Assembly: GCF_016907755.1 (NCBI RefSeq)
Contig: NZ_JAFBCN010000001.1
Coordinates: forward strand, 744,001-808,000
DNA: 64,000 nt
Direction: 5' to 3'
Source of the DNA: Cellulosimicrobium cellulans
GTDB taxonomy: Bacteria > Actinomycetota > Actinomycetes > Actinomycetales > Cellulomonadaceae
This document shows, in pieces, positions 28,783 to 38,203 of the stretch; the stretch's first letter is position 1; each line of letters begins with the position of its first letter. A model generated the notes under the pieces. The model was not told the origin of the DNA, ran no database searches, and saw only the letters and a program-made list of their open reading frames with translations. Both the position numbers and the translations under genes were made by a program.

Positions 28783-29886
28783 ATGAGCAGGGGAGCGGGA
28801 GCAGGACGGGCGGTCCGCGCAGCGGCGGTCGCGCTCGCGCTCGCGGGCGCGGGCGTCGTCGCGGCACCGTCGGCGGGCGCGTGCGCGTGCGGCGGTCTCG
28901 TCGACGGGCCCGCGTACGACACGTCGGTCTCGCAGGAGACGGCCGTGCTCCAGTGGGACGGGACGACCGAGACGATGCTGCTGGAGCTCGACGCGCTGTC
29001 CAACGCCCCGGAGGTCGGGCTGCTGCTGCCCACCCCCGCGCCGGCCGAGGTCGCGCTCGCGGACCCGAAGGTCTTCCGCGAGCTCGACGACCTCACGCAA
29101 CCCCGCGCCGTCGTCTCCGACTACCGGTGGTGGCCCGAGCTGGGGTTCGGCGCGGCCGGGAGCGACGGCGCCGGCGCGCCGGCGGGGGTCGCGGTGCTCG
29201 ACGAGGTGCGGCTCGGCCCGCTCGACGTCACGACGCTCGGCGCGACCGACCCGGGTGCGCTCGGGGCGTGGCTCACGGAGCGGGGGTTCCAGCTCCCCGA
29301 GTCGATCCAGACTGCGCTCGTGCCGTACGTGAACGAGGGCTGGTCGTTCGTCGCCGCCCGGCTCGCGCCGGAGGAGGCGGCCGCGTTCGACGGGACGCTG
29401 CAGCCCCTGCGCGTCACGTTCGCGAGCGGTTCGCTCGTCTACCCCATGCGCATGTCCGCCGTCGCCGACGACACCCAGAGCACGCGCACGTACGTCCTGG
29501 CCGACCACCGGGTCGACCGCACGGACGCGACCGCTGCCGCGACCGAGCCGACGGTGCGGTTCGCGGGCCGCGTCGACCCGGCGTCGGTGGGCTCCGACGA
29601 GCTCGCCGAGCTCCTCGCCGCCGGCAGCTTCGTCACGTCGCACGAGCAGGTCTTCACCGACCCGGGGACGGAGATCGTCTCCGACTTCGCGTTCGGGCCG
29701 GCCGGTGCCGACGTCGCGTACGCGCCGACCTACGCGGTCGTGGCGGACAAGCGGATCGGCCCGTTCTTCGCGGGCCCGGTCCTCGCGTTCACGGCCGTGC
29801 TCGCGCTGGCCGCCCTCGTGATCTGGTCGGGTCGACGGCGGCGCGCACCCGCGCCGGCCCTCGCGCCGCGACCCGCGCGAGCGTGA
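28783..29886 (+). CDS. DUF2330 domain secreted, C-terminally anchored protein
   Basis: The 367-aa protein has an N-terminal signal peptide ending near APSAGACACGG. The Cys-Ala-Cys-Gly-Gly start of the mature chain and SQETAVLQWDGTTETMLLEL are the DUF2330 hallmarks. A C-terminal helix (FAGPVLAFTAVLALAALVIW) and a basic tail anchor it in the membrane with the bulk outside. Function is unknown. ATG at 28783 is 7 bases after TAGCCT (28770-28775), so a leaderless transcript is likely. Confidence 0.88.
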   Translation: MSRGAGAGRAVRAAAVALALAGAGVVAAPSAGACACGGLVDGPAYDTSVSQETAVLQWDGTTETMLLELDALSNAPEVGLLLPTPAPAEVALADPKVFRELDDLTQPRAVVSDYRWWPELGFGAAGSDGAGAPAGVAVLDEVRLGPLDVTTLGATDPGALGAWLTERGFQLPESIQTALVPYVNEGWSFVAARLAPEEAAAFDGTLQPLRVTFASGSLVYPMRMSAVADDTQSTRTYVLADHRVDRTDATAAATEPTVRFAGRVDPASVGSDELAELLAAGSFVTSHEQVFTDPGTEIVSDFAFGPAGADVAYAPTYAVVADKRIGPFFAGPVLAFTAVLALAALVIWSGRRRRAPAPALAPRPARA

Positions 29887-30025
29887 CCGTCCCGCACGAG
29901 CGGGCGAAACGCGCGCTTCGCCGCGACACGCGGGATTTCTGGGTGTTCCATGGAGGCGAAGCGGGAGGCGACACAGGCCCCAGGCCGCCGGTGAGCCGGC
30001 CCGTCACCTAGCACGGGGAGTGACC

Positions 30026-30619
30026 ATGACGACGCAGGACCCGATCCTCACCGCCTTCTCCAGCACCGCGAAGCAGGTCTGGTACTGGCCAGTGCTCCGC
30101 GGGGTGCTCGCCATCCTCTTCGGCATCGTCGCCCTGGCGTGGCCGGACAAGACCGCGGCCGTGATCATCTGGGTCATCGGCATCTTCGCGGTCGTCGACG
30201 GCCTCGTCGAGATCATCGAGGGCATCCGGCGCCGCGGCACCGGCAGCGGCACCGCGTTCCTCGTGACCATGGGCGTCCTCAGCCTCGCCGTCGGCATCGT
30301 GCTGCTCGTCTGGCCGGGCAAGACCGCGGTCGTCCTCACGTGGATCGTCGGCTTCTGGGCCGTCGTCTACGGCCTGTTCCAGACCGTCGCGAGCCTCGAC
30401 CTGCGCAAGGTGCCCGGCAGCGGATGGGGCTGGGGCGTCTTCGCCGGCCTCCTGGGTCTCGTCTTCGGTCTGCTCGTGCTGTTCAACGTCGACGCCGGGC
30501 TGGTCTCGATCGTCTGGATCCTCGCGATCTTCGCGATCCTCTGGGGCGTCATGCTCATCGCGTTCGGCGTCCAGATCCGCTCGCTCGGCAGGCAGGCGGG
30601 GCAGGCCGCGACGTACTGA
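30026..30619 (+). CDS. HdeD/DUF308-family membrane protein
   Basis: A 197-aa protein with six hydrophobic segments in three DUF308 pairs, including VLRGVLAILFGIVALAWP and LVTMGVLSLAVGIVLLVWPG. It is a shorter paralogue of the protein at 16211 and lacks the Pro-rich tail. ATG at 30026 follows GGGGAG; a GTG at 30020 is less well placed. The gene converges with hemL across a long-arm hairpin. Confidence 0.86.
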   Translation: MTTQDPILTAFSSTAKQVWYWPVLRGVLAILFGIVALAWPDKTAAVIIWVIGIFAVVDGLVEIIEGIRRRGTGSGTAFLVTMGVLSLAVGIVLLVWPGKTAVVLTWIVGFWAVVYGLFQTVASLDLRKVPGSGWGWGVFAGLLGLVFGLLVLFNVDAGLVSIVWILAIFAILWGVMLIAFGVQIRSLGRQAGQAATY

Positions 30620-30673
30620 CGCTGCGCCCCCCCGCGCGCCCCTGCGCGGCCGAGCACACGGTCCAGCGCGGTC

Positions 30674-30726
30674 GAATACGACGTTGGTGTCGTTATCCGA
30701 GGGATGACGACACCAACGTCGTGTTC
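30674..30726. repeat. Long-arm hairpin element, copy 4 of 6
   Basis: Core arms ACGACGTTGGTGTCGT (30678-30693) and the exact complement (30107 offset, 30707-30722) extend outwards with two mismatches. Where other copies read TTGCTG, this one reads TTGGTG, and the opposite arm has changed to CACCAA, so pairing is kept. It sits between the convergent hdeD-like and hemL genes. Confidence 0.88.
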
Positions 30727-30759
30727 GGCGTCCGGGGGGGTGGGCGGGGCCCCGGGCGG

Positions 30760-32175
30760 TCAGGCCGGGGCCGCGTCCGCGGCGGCGCGGGCGGCCGCGG
30801 GGAAGGCGTCGAGGATGCGGGAGACGGCGGCGTCGTCGTGGGCGGCGGAGACGAACCACGCCTCGAACACCGACGGCGGGAGGCTCACGCCCGCGTCGAG
30901 CATCGCGTGGAAGAACGCGCGGTACCGGAAGGTCTCCTGCGCCTGGGCCTGCGCGTAGTCGCGCACGCCCGCGCTCGCGGCGAGGTCGCCGAAGAAGACG
31001 GAGAACAGCGAACCCGCACGCTGCACGCGGTGCGGGACCCCCGCGGCGTCGAGCGCCGAGCCCACGGCCGACGAGAGCACGCCCGCGACCTCGTCCACGC
31101 GCGCGTACACCGCGTCGTCGGCGAGGCGCAGCGTCGCGAGGCCGGCCGCGACGGCGACCGGGTTCCCGGACAGCGTGCCCGCCTGGTAGACGGGGCCGAG
31201 GGGTGCGAGCTGGTCCATGACCGCCGCCGGGCCGCCGACCGCGGCGACCGGCATCCCGCCGCCCACGACCTTGCCGAACGTGAACAGGTCGGGCGTGTAG
31301 CCGTCCGCGCCCTGGCCGCGCAGCACCGCGTTCTCCAGCCCCCACCAGCCGCTCGGCCCGACGCGGAAGCCCGTGAGCACCTCGTCGAGGACCAGCAGCG
31401 CGCCGTGCGCGGCGGTGATGCGGCGCAGTCCCTCGTTGAAGCCCTCCGCGGGCGGTACGACGCCCATGTTCGCGGGCGACGCCTCGGTGATGACGGCCGC
31501 GATCTCGGAGCCGCGCTCCGCGAACGCCGCCTCGACCGCCGCGAGGTCGTTGTACGGGAGCACGAGCGTCTCGGCCGCCGTCGCCTCCGTGACCCCGGCC
31601 GAGCCGGGCAGGGCGAGCGTCGCGACGCCCGAGCCCGCCTCCGCGAGCAGCGCGTCCACGTGCCCGTGGTAGCAGCCGGCGAACTTCACGACGACGTCGC
31701 GCCCGGTCACGCCGCGCGCGAGCCGGATCGCGGTCATCGTCGCCTCGGTGCCGGTCGAGACGAGGCGCACGCGCTCCGCGGCGGGCACCCGGCGGCGGAT
31801 CTCCTCCGCGAGCTCGACCTCGCCGAGCGTCGGGGCGCCGAACGACAGCCCGCGCGCCGCGGCCTCCTGGACCGCCGCGACGACGTCGGGCTGCGCGTGC
31901 CCCAGCAGCGCCGGGCCCCACGAGCACACGAGGTCGACGTACTCGCGCCCCGCGACGTCGGTGACGTACGGGCCCCGGGCCGAGGCGAGGAACCGCGGGT
32001 CGCCCCCCACCGACCCGTAGGCGCGGACCGGCGAGCTGACGCCGCCCGGCAGCACGCCCTGCGCGCGCACGAACGCGGCGTGGTTGTCCGCCCCGCCCGC
32101 GCCCGGCGCACCGAACAGCGCCGCGTTCTCCGCCTGGACCGCCTCGGCCGTCCCGAAGCCTCCGGTGTCCGTCAT
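30760..32175 (-). CDS. hemL: Glutamate-1-semialdehyde 2,1-aminomutase
   Basis: A PLP enzyme making 5-aminolevulinate from glutamate-1-semialdehyde, the second step of the C5 pathway begun by HemA. The 471-aa protein has [20 protein letters not shown] near the start, the YHGHVDALL loop, DEVLTGFR, and the PLP-lysine motif [13 protein letters not shown]. Length is slightly over the usual 430 because of a short N-terminal extension. ATG at 32175 overlaps the hemB stop (ATGA); it is the last gene of hemC-hemD-hemB-hemL. Confidence 0.96.
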   Translation of the reverse strand: MTDTGGFGTAEAVQAENAALFGAPGAGGADNHAAFVRAQGVLPGGVSSPVRAYGSVGGDPRFLASARGPYVTDVAGREYVDLVCSWGPALLGHAQPDVVAAVQEAAARGLSFGAPTLGEVELAEEIRRRVPAAERVRLVSTGTEATMTAIRLARGVTGRDVVVKFAGCYHGHVDALLAEAGSGVATLALPGSAGVTEATAAETLVLPYNDLAAVEAAFAERGSEIAAVITEASPANMGVVPPAEGFNEGLRRITAAHGALLVLDEVLTGFRVGPSGWWGLENAVLRGQGADGYTPDLFTFGKVVGGGMPVAAVGGPAAVMDQLAPLGPVYQAGTLSGNPVAVAAGLATLRLADDAVYARVDEVAGVLSSAVGSALDAAGVPHRVQRAGSLFSVFFGDLAASAGVRDYAQAQAQETFRYRAFFHAMLDAGVSLPPSVFEAWFVSAAHDDAAVSRILDAFPAAARAAADAAPA

Positions 32176-33203
32176 GCCCGCGTCCTTCCGTCGTTCTCGT
32201 CCAGCCAGCCCGCGAGCTCCGTCGCCCAGTAGGTGAGGATCACGTCCGCGCCGGCGCGCTTGATGCCCAGCACCGACTCCGTGATCGCGCCGCGCCGGTC
32301 GATCCAGCCGTTCGCGGCGGCGGCCTCGATCATCGCGTACTCGCCCGACACCTGGTACGCCGCGACGGGCACCGGCGACATCTCCGCGACCGCGGCGAGC
32401 ACGTCCAGGTACGAGCCCGCGGGCTTGACCATGACCATGTCCGCGCCCTCGGCGAGGTCGAGGTCGGCCTCGCGCAGACCCTCGCGCGCGTTGCCCGCGT
32501 CCATCTGGTACGTGCGGCGGTCGCCCTGGAGCGCCGAGTCCACGGCCTCCCGGAACGGCCCGTAGAACGCGCTCGCGTACTTCGCGGAGTAGGCGAGGAT
32601 GCCCACGTCGTCGAACCCCGCGGCGTCCAGCGCCTCGCGGATCACGCCGACCTGGCCGTCCATCATGCCCGACGGCGCCACGACGTCCGCGCCCGCGCGC
32701 GCCTGCGCGACGGCCATCGACGCATAGCGGTCGAGCGTCGCGTCGTTGTCCACGACCGCGGACCCGTCGCGGCCGGTGGTGAGCACGCCGCAGTGCCCGT
32801 GGTCGGTGAACTCGTCGAGGCACGTGTCCGCCATGACGACCGGCCCTCCGTTCGCGTGCTCGCGCGCCGCCTCGACCGCGATCCGGATGCCGCGCTGCAG
32901 GATCCCGTCCTCGGCGTCGGCCTGCGTCCCGGTCGCGTCGCGCTCGGCGGGGATGCCGAACAGCATGACGCCGCCGACCCCGGCGCGTGCGGCGGCGCGC
33001 ACCGCGTCCGCGAGCGTCGTCTCTGTGTGCTGCACGACGCCCGGCATCGACGAGATCGGGCGCGGCGCGTCGAGGCCCTCCTTGACGAACAGCGGCAGCA
33101 TCAGGTCCGACGCGTGCACGCGCGTCTCGGTGACGAGCCGGCGCACGCGCGGGCTCGTGCGCAGGCGGCGCGGCCGGTGGTGCCCGGCAGGCAAGTGGGT
33201 CAC
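32172..33203 (-). CDS. hemB: Porphobilinogen synthase
   Basis: Condenses two 5-aminolevulinate molecules to porphobilinogen. The 343-aa protein has [15 protein letters not shown], the metal-binding segment [17 protein letters not shown] (two Cys seen, giving a zinc-type or mixed site), and the two active-site lysines in [15 protein letters not shown] and [14 protein letters not shown] at 33203 overlaps the hemD stop (GTGA), and its own stop overlaps hemL. Confidence 0.96.
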   Translation of the reverse strand: MTHLPAGHHRPRRLRTSPRVRRLVTETRVHASDLMLPLFVKEGLDAPRPISSMPGVVQHTETTLADAVRAAARAGVGGVMLFGIPAERDATGTQADAEDGILQRGIRIAVEAAREHANGGPVVMADTCLDEFTDHGHCGVLTTGRDGSAVVDNDATLDRYASMAVAQARAGADVVAPSGMMDGQVGVIREALDAAGFDDVGILAYSAKYASAFYGPFREAVDSALQGDRRTYQMDAGNAREGLREADLDLAEGADMVMVKPAGSYLDVLAAVAEMSPVPVAAYQVSGEYAMIEAAAANGWIDRRGAITESVLGIKRAGADVILTYWATELAGWLDENDGRTRA

Positions 33204-34237
33204 GAGGGGTCTCCTTCGTCGGTCGGGTCGACGGCGCCGGTCGGGTCGGCAGCCTGGGGTGCGGCCGGGTCGCCCGACAGGGCGGTGGTCAGGGCCGCAT
33301 CCACGGCGGCGGCGAGCGCGGCGTCGGTCGGGCGCTCCGCCACGACGTCGAGCCGCAGCCCGACGGCGCGCGCCGTCCGGGCGGTCGGGTCGCCGATCGC
33401 GACGCCCGCCACGTCGTCGCGCGGACCGAGCTGCCGGGCGACCTCGCGCGCGACGCTCCCCGACGTCAGCACGACGGCGTCCACCTCGCCCGCGCGCCAC
33501 GCCGCGACGACCTCCGGCGCGAGCGCGTGCGTGACGGTGCGGTAGACGGTGACGACGTGCGGGACGTAGCCCAGGTCGTGCAGGCCGTCGTGCATCGTCG
33601 GCGCGGCGAGGTCCCCTTGCGGGAGCAGCACCACGCCTCTACCTCGCGAGGGAGAGCCCTGGTCCGCCGAGGGAGAGCCCGGGTTGGCCGAGGTAGAGGC
33701 GTGGTCGGTCGAGGCGAGGGTCGTGAAGGCGGCGACGAGGCCGCGGGCGGAGTTCTCGGTCGGCTCGAGGTCGACCTGGATGCCGACGGCTTCGAGGGCA
33801 CGGCGGGTGGCGGGCCCGACGGCGGCCCAGCGGGACCGACGGGCGGCGTCACTCAGGTCGACGCCCTGGCGGGCGGCGCTCGCGACGAGCTCGTCGATCG
33901 CGTTGACGCTCGTCACGACGACCCAGGCGAAGTCGCCGTGCGCGAGGCGGGCGACGGCGCCGTCCACGGGGGCGGCGTCCTCGACCCGGGCGCGCTCGAT
34001 CGCGGGGCTGACGAGGACGCGCGCACCGGCGTGACGGAGCGTCGCCGCGAGCCCGGCGGCGCGCTCGGGAGCACGCGGGACGAGGACCGTGCGCCCGGCG
34101 AGCGTCGCGCTCGCGGCGTGCGGGGCCGACGCCGGGCCGGCGGTCTCGGCGTCGCCGTGCGGGGTCGGCCGCTCCGGCGGGGGCGGGACGACGGGCGCGG
34201 GGCCGCGCGACGGGTCGCGCAGGGGGCCCGGGGTCAT
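33200..34237 (-). CDS. hemD: Uroporphyrinogen-III synthase with repeat insertion
   Basis: Cyclises hydroxymethylbilane to uroporphyrinogen III. The 345-aa protein shows the HemD bilobal pattern: lobe 1 with [20 protein letters not shown] and [12 protein letters not shown], lobe 2 with HVVTVYRTV and [15 protein letters not shown]. It is about 80 aa longer than usual, with a disordered N-terminus and an insert in the linker after the first lobe made of 7-residue repeats ([14 protein letters not shown] and similar). ATG at 34237 overlaps the hemC stop. Confidence 0.9.
   Translation of the reverse strand: MTPGPLRDPSRGPAPVVPPPPERPTPHGDAETAGPASAPHAASATLAGRTVLVPRAPERAAGLAATLRHAGARVLVSPAIERARVEDAAPVDGAVARLAHGDFAWVVVTSVNAIDELVASAARQGVDLSDAARRSRWAAVGPATRRALEAVGIQVDLEPTENSARGLVAAFTTLASTDHASTSANPGSPSADQGSPSRGRGVVLLPQGDLAAPTMHDGLHDLGYVPHVVTVYRTVTHALAPEVVAAWRAGEVDAVVLTSGSVAREVARQLGPRDDVAGVAIGDPTARTARAVGLRLDVVAERPTDAALAAAVDAALTTALSGDPAAPQAADPTGAVDPTDEGDPS
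33632..33703 (-). repeat. 21-bp tandem repeats flanked by a 15-bp inverted repeat, inside hemD
   Basis: Units of 21 bases begin at 33641, 33662 and 33683, with a decayed fourth at 33704. They are the same type as those in copA (26466-26549). The block is bounded by a perfect 15-bp inverted repeat: CACGCCTCTACCTCG (33632-33646) and its complement (33689-33703). All are in frame with hemD. Confidence 0.88.
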
Positions 34238-35346
34238 CCGTCCTCGCCGCGGTAGCCGCCGTCGCGGAGCTGCTCGCGCGCGGTCTCGACGGCGCGGTCG
34301 GGCGACGGGACGGCGTCGGCGGCGGGGGCCGTCACCGGCTCGACCGTCGCTGCTCGCCCCCCGGGCCCGGAGCCCGTCTCGCGGAGCGGGGCGAGGCGGG
34401 CGGCGCCGTCGGCGAGGAGCGCGTCGGCGACGCGCACGCCGAGCGCGCGGGCGGCGTCGTCCCGCGCGTCCTGCGACGTCGCGCCGACCGGCACGGTGGT
34501 GCGGCCCGAGTGCGTGAGCTGCTCGACGCCGTCGACCCGGGCGACGACGGCGGTCAGCACGATCTCGCCGTCCTCGACCAGGGCGTGCGCGCCGACCGGC
34601 GCGGCGCAGCCGGCCTCGAGGCGCGCGAGGAGCGACCGCTCGGCGAGCACGGCGAGGCGCGTCGGCTCGTGGTCGAGGTCGTGGAGGGCGCGCGCGAGCA
34701 CGGGGTCGTCGAGCGACGTCGTGCGCACCTCCACCGCGAGGGCACCCTGCCCGGCGGCGGGCGCCATGATCGCGGTGTCGACGACCTCGGACACCGCGTC
34801 GAGCCGGCCGAGCCGCGCGAGCCCCGCGTAGGCGAGCACGACGGCGTCGAGGTCGGCGTCCGGGCCGAGCGCCCGGGCGAGGCGGGTGTCGACGTTGCCG
34901 CGGATGTCGACGACGTCGAGGTCCGGCCGGACGGAGCGGAGCTGCGCAGCGCGCCGGGGTGACCCGGTGCCGACGCGCGCCGCGCGCGGGAGCGTCGCGA
35001 TGGTGAGGCCGCCGCGCGCGCACAGCACGTCGCGCGGGTTCTCGCGCTCCGGCGTGACGACGGTCAGCCCGGGGGCGGGCTCGGTCGGGAGGTCCTTGAG
35101 GGAGTGGACGGCGACGTCGCACCGCCCGTCGAGCAGCGCCTCGCGCAGCGCGGTGACGAACACGCCGGTACCGCCCATCTGGGCGAGCGACCCGGTGAGG
35201 ACGTCGCCGTCGGTGCGGATGCGCACGATCTCGACGTCGCGGCCGGTCAGCTCTTCGAGGCGTCGGGCGACGTGGCCGGTCTGGGTGGTGGCGAGGGCGC
35301 TGCCGCGCGTGCCCACGCGGAGGGGAGGGGTACCTGCAGGGCTCAC
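34234..35346 (-). CDS. hemC: Hydroxymethylbilane synthase (porphobilinogen deaminase)
   Basis: Joins four porphobilinogens into hydroxymethylbilane. The 370-aa protein has RVGTRGSALATTQT, HSLKDLPTEPAPGL, GTGSPRRAAQL, and the cofactor-attachment cysteine in LEAGCAAPVGAHA. A C-terminal extension of about 50 residues, rich in Pro/Ala, is additional to the usual 310-320 aa. The GTG start at 35346 is the first gene of hemC-D-B-L; a 174-base AT-richer gap separates it from hemY. Confidence 0.96.
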   Translation of the reverse strand: MSPAGTPPLRVGTRGSALATTQTGHVARRLEELTGRDVEIVRIRTDGDVLTGSLAQMGGTGVFVTALREALLDGRCDVAVHSLKDLPTEPAPGLTVVTPERENPRDVLCARGGLTIATLPRAARVGTGSPRRAAQLRSVRPDLDVVDIRGNVDTRLARALGPDADLDAVVLAYAGLARLGRLDAVSEVVDTAIMAPAAGQGALAVEVRTTSLDDPVLARALHDLDHEPTRLAVLAERSLLARLEAGCAAPVGAHALVEDGEIVLTAVVARVDGVEQLTHSGRTTVPVGATSQDARDDAARALGVRVADALLADGAARLAPLRETGSGPGGRAATVEPVTAPAADAVPSPDRAVETAREQLRDGGYRGEDG

Positions 35347-35520
35347 GGTCCCAGTCTCTCCCCACTTCGGCGGTGCGCGGAAATGCGCACGTCACGACGG
35401 GGGAAATGCCCGCCGGAGTGACGTGGTCCTGACGCTCGGTCAGGAACGTTCCGACAATACGTCAGGACAATTCCTGAGGAATTGCCGTTCCCCTTTCTCG
35501 GGATTCCGCTCAGGATTGCC
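35347..35520 (-). promoter_or_regulatory. hemY-hemC intergenic region with two hairpins
   Basis: This gap is less GC-rich than its surroundings. It contains CAATTCC-TGA-GGAATTG (35468-35484), a perfect 17-bp hairpin 37 bases after the hemY stop, and CCTGAC-GCTCG-GTCAGG (35428-35444). Between them TATTGT (minus strand, near 35459) could be a -10 box, which would place the second hairpin in the hemC leader. A terminator followed by a new promoter is the likely arrangement. Confidence 0.55.
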
Positions 35521-36996
35521 TCACTCCACGCCGGCGAGGCCGCGCGCACATTCCTGGGCGTGTCCGACGATCGCCGCGAGCCCCGTCCCGGCGATCCAGC
35601 CCCCGGTCACGCCGAGCCCGGGGACGGCGTCGACCCGGGCGACGAACGCCGCCACCTCGCGCCGGAACGCGGGGGTGGGCGGGGGCAGCGCGCCGTTCCA
35701 GCGCGTCACGACGTGCCCGAGCACGCGGCCGTGCAGGTCCACGCCGAAGAGCCGGGAGGCGTCGGTGACGACGCGGTCGAGGTCGGGCTCCGTCGTCGCG
35801 CCGATGCGGCCGTAGCTGAGTCGCACCACGTGGTGGCCCGGTCCGACGGTGGCGCGCACGCGGTCGCGCAGCCACGGCCACTTGGCGGTCGAGTGGGTCA
35901 GCGCCTTGGCCTCGACGTCCGACGGCGGCACGGCGCGGCCCGCGTCCCGGTGCGGCGGGGCGACGAGCAGGCCGGTCCCGCGCGGCGCGTCGTCGAGCTC
36001 GGGAGCGCGGAGGAGGAGCGTGACGAGGCGGACGTCCGCGCCGGGCTCCGGGTCGGGCAGCAGGTCCGCCGCGGTGCCGACGAGCGGGCCGAGCGCGTCC
36101 ACGAGCGCCGGGGTCGTCACGACGAGGCGCGGCGCCGCGAGCTCGACCGGCCCGTCCGGCGTCTGCGCCCGCACGACCCAGGCGCCGGGGCGGGGGCCCT
36201 CGTCGGAACGGCTCGCGTCCCTGCGGGCGACGTCCGTGACCTCGTGCTGCACGCGGACGTCGGTCCCGGCGGCGAGCTCCTCGACGAGCCGGTGCATGCC
36301 GCCGTCGATGCCGCGCACGGCCGAGCCTGCCGGGGCGAGCGCGCGCAGCGACGCGACGGCCCGCGCGAGCGACCCCTCGCGCTCGAACGCCTCGCGGAGC
36401 CCTGGCGCGACGGCGGCGACGTCCAGCCGGTCGAGCGGCGCCGAGTGGACCCCTGCGGCGACGGGCGAGACGAGGCGTTCCGTGACGCGCGTCCCCATGC
36501 GCGAGCGCGCGAACGTCTCGAGCGTGCGCAGGTCGGTGAAGCGGCGGGGCAGGACGCGGTCGAGGCTCGCGCGCAGCGCCCCGCCGACCCCGACCGCGCG
36601 GCGGACGTCGCGAGACCACGGCTGGGCCGGGATCCCGAGCACGCCCGCGCGGGGCAGCGGGTAGGCGCGGCCGGCGGCGTAGCCCCAGGCGCCCGCGCCC
36701 GACGGCTCGACGACGTCGAGGCCGAGCGCGGAGACCAGGTCGCCGACGGCCGTGCCGCGGGCCGCGAAGGACTCGGCGCCGAGGTCGACGCGCACGCCGT
36801 CGAGGCCGGGCAGGTCGCCGCCGCGGACCGGCCCGCCGGGGACGTCCGCAGCCTCCAGCACGACGACGCGCAGCCCCTGCTCGCGCAAGGACCGGGCCGC
36901 GGTGAGGCCCGCGACCCCCGCGCCGACGACGACCGCGTCCACCCCCTCGGGGACGGCCCCGGGGGAGGTGCGGGACGTCGTCGGCTCGGTGCTCAC
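35521..36996 (-). CDS. hemY: Coproporphyrinogen III / protoporphyrinogen oxidase (HemY/CgoX type)
   Basis: FAD-dependent oxygen-using oxidase of a porphyrinogen. The 491-aa protein begins with the dinucleotide loop VVVGAGVAGLTAARSLREQG and an acidic E-A-A-D-V-P-G-G segment, and ends with GGWIAGTGLAAIVGHA, the FAD-closing motif. In Gram-positive actinobacteria this enzyme normally works on coproporphyrinogen III. GTG at 36996 overlaps the hemE stop (GTGA). No hemQ/chdC or hemH gene follows within the window. Confidence 0.93.
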   Translation of the reverse strand: MSTEPTTSRTSPGAVPEGVDAVVVGAGVAGLTAARSLREQGLRVVVLEAADVPGGPVRGGDLPGLDGVRVDLGAESFAARGTAVGDLVSALGLDVVEPSGAGAWGYAAGRAYPLPRAGVLGIPAQPWSRDVRRAVGVGGALRASLDRVLPRRFTDLRTLETFARSRMGTRVTERLVSPVAAGVHSAPLDRLDVAAVAPGLREAFEREGSLARAVASLRALAPAGSAVRGIDGGMHRLVEELAAGTDVRVQHEVTDVARRDASRSDEGPRPGAWVVRAQTPDGPVELAAPRLVVTTPALVDALGPLVGTAADLLPDPEPGADVRLVTLLLRAPELDDAPRGTGLLVAPPHRDAGRAVPPSDVEAKALTHSTAKWPWLRDRVRATVGPGHHVVRLSYGRIGATTEPDLDRVVTDASRLFGVDLHGRVLGHVVTRWNGALPPPTPAFRREVAAFVARVDAVPGLGVTGGWIAGTGLAAIVGHAQECARGLAGVE

Positions 36997-38153
36997 CGTC
37001 GGGTCGCCTCCTCGTGCGCGTCGTCCTGTCCCGTCCAGTCTGCGCCGAGCGCGTGGACCAGGCCGACGACACGCGTGAGGACGTCCGGGTCGGTGTCCGG
37101 CGGCACGCCGTGCCCGAGGTTCACCACGTGCCCGGGCGCGGTGCGTCCGCGGCGCACGACGTCGCGCACGTGCGCCTCGAGCACGTCCCACGGCGCGGCG
37201 AGCAGCGCGGGGTCGACGTTGCCCTGGACCGGGACGGGCGCGTGGCCGTCGGCGAGGAGCCGGGCGGCGTCGTCGAGCGGCGTGCGGTAGTCGACGCCCA
37301 CGGCCACGTCCCGCACCCCGGCCGCGGTGACGGCGTCGCGCATCGCGGGGAGCAGGTGCTCCGTGCCGGTGCCGAAGTGCACGACCGGCACGCCGAGGTC
37401 GGCGACGTGGGTGAGCGCGCGCGTGCTCGCCGGGGCGGCGCCCGCCGCGTAGTCCGCGCGCGAGAGCGAGCCCGCCCACGAGTCGAAGAGCTGGGCGGCG
37501 CTCGCGCCCGCCTCGACCTGCGTCCGCAGGAACGTGCCGGTGAGGTCGGCGGCCCAGTCGACGAGGCGCTGCCACGTCTCCGGGTCGCCGCGCAGCAGCG
37601 TGCGGGCCGCGAGGTGGTCGCGCGACGGGCGCCCCTCGACGAGGTAGGCCGCGAGCGTGAACGGGGCCCCGGCGAACCCGATGAGCGGGGTCGTGCCGAG
37701 CGCGTCGACGGTCAGCGCGACGGCCTCCCGGATCGGGGCGAGCGACTCCTCGGTGAGCTCGGTCTCCACCAGGCGTGCGACGTCGTCGGGCGTCCGGTAC
37801 GCCTGGCCCATGACCGGGCCGACGCCCGGCGCGATGTCGACCTCGACGCCCGCGAGCCGCAGCGGCACGACGATGTCGGAGAAGAAGATCCCCGCGTCCA
37901 CGCCGTGGCGGCGCACCGGCTGGAGCGTGATCTCCGACGCGAGGTCGGGGCGCAGGCACGAGTCGAGCATGCTCACGCCCTCGCGGGCCGCGCGGTACTC
38001 GGGCAGCGAGCGGCCCGCCTGGCGCATGAACCACACCGGTGTGATTTCCGGGCGATTTCCCGTCGTGCCCGCGCGCAGTGCCTGCACGAGCGGCGAACGG
38101 TCCGTGCGGCCGTCGGTCAGGGGATGGCCCGGGGAAAGGGCGACAGGAATCAC
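36993..38153 (-). CDS. hemE: Uroporphyrinogen decarboxylase
   Basis: Removes four acetate carboxyls from uroporphyrinogen III to give coproporphyrinogen III. The 386-aa protein contains the signature PVWFMRQAGRSLPEYR, the FFSDIVVPL segment with the active-site Asp, GFAGAPFTLAAYL, and VQGNVDPALL. The GTG start at 38153 is only 50 bases from the divergent hemA start, so hemA and hemE share a compact promoter region. Confidence 0.96.
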   Translation of the reverse strand: MIPVALSPGHPLTDGRTDRSPLVQALRAGTTGNRPEITPVWFMRQAGRSLPEYRAAREGVSMLDSCLRPDLASEITLQPVRRHGVDAGIFFSDIVVPLRLAGVEVDIAPGVGPVMGQAYRTPDDVARLVETELTEESLAPIREAVALTVDALGTTPLIGFAGAPFTLAAYLVEGRPSRDHLAARTLLRGDPETWQRLVDWAADLTGTFLRTQVEAGASAAQLFDSWAGSLSRADYAAGAAPASTRALTHVADLGVPVVHFGTGTEHLLPAMRDAVTAAGVRDVAVGVDYRTPLDDAARLLADGHAPVPVQGNVDPALLAAPWDVLEAHVRDVVRRGRTAPGHVVNLGHGVPPDTDPDVLTRVVGLVHALGADWTGQDDAHEEATRR

Positions 38154-38203
38154 AGCTACCGATTCTGCCTCCCTCCCGGTGGAATGATTAAATCGGAGGC
38201 ACT

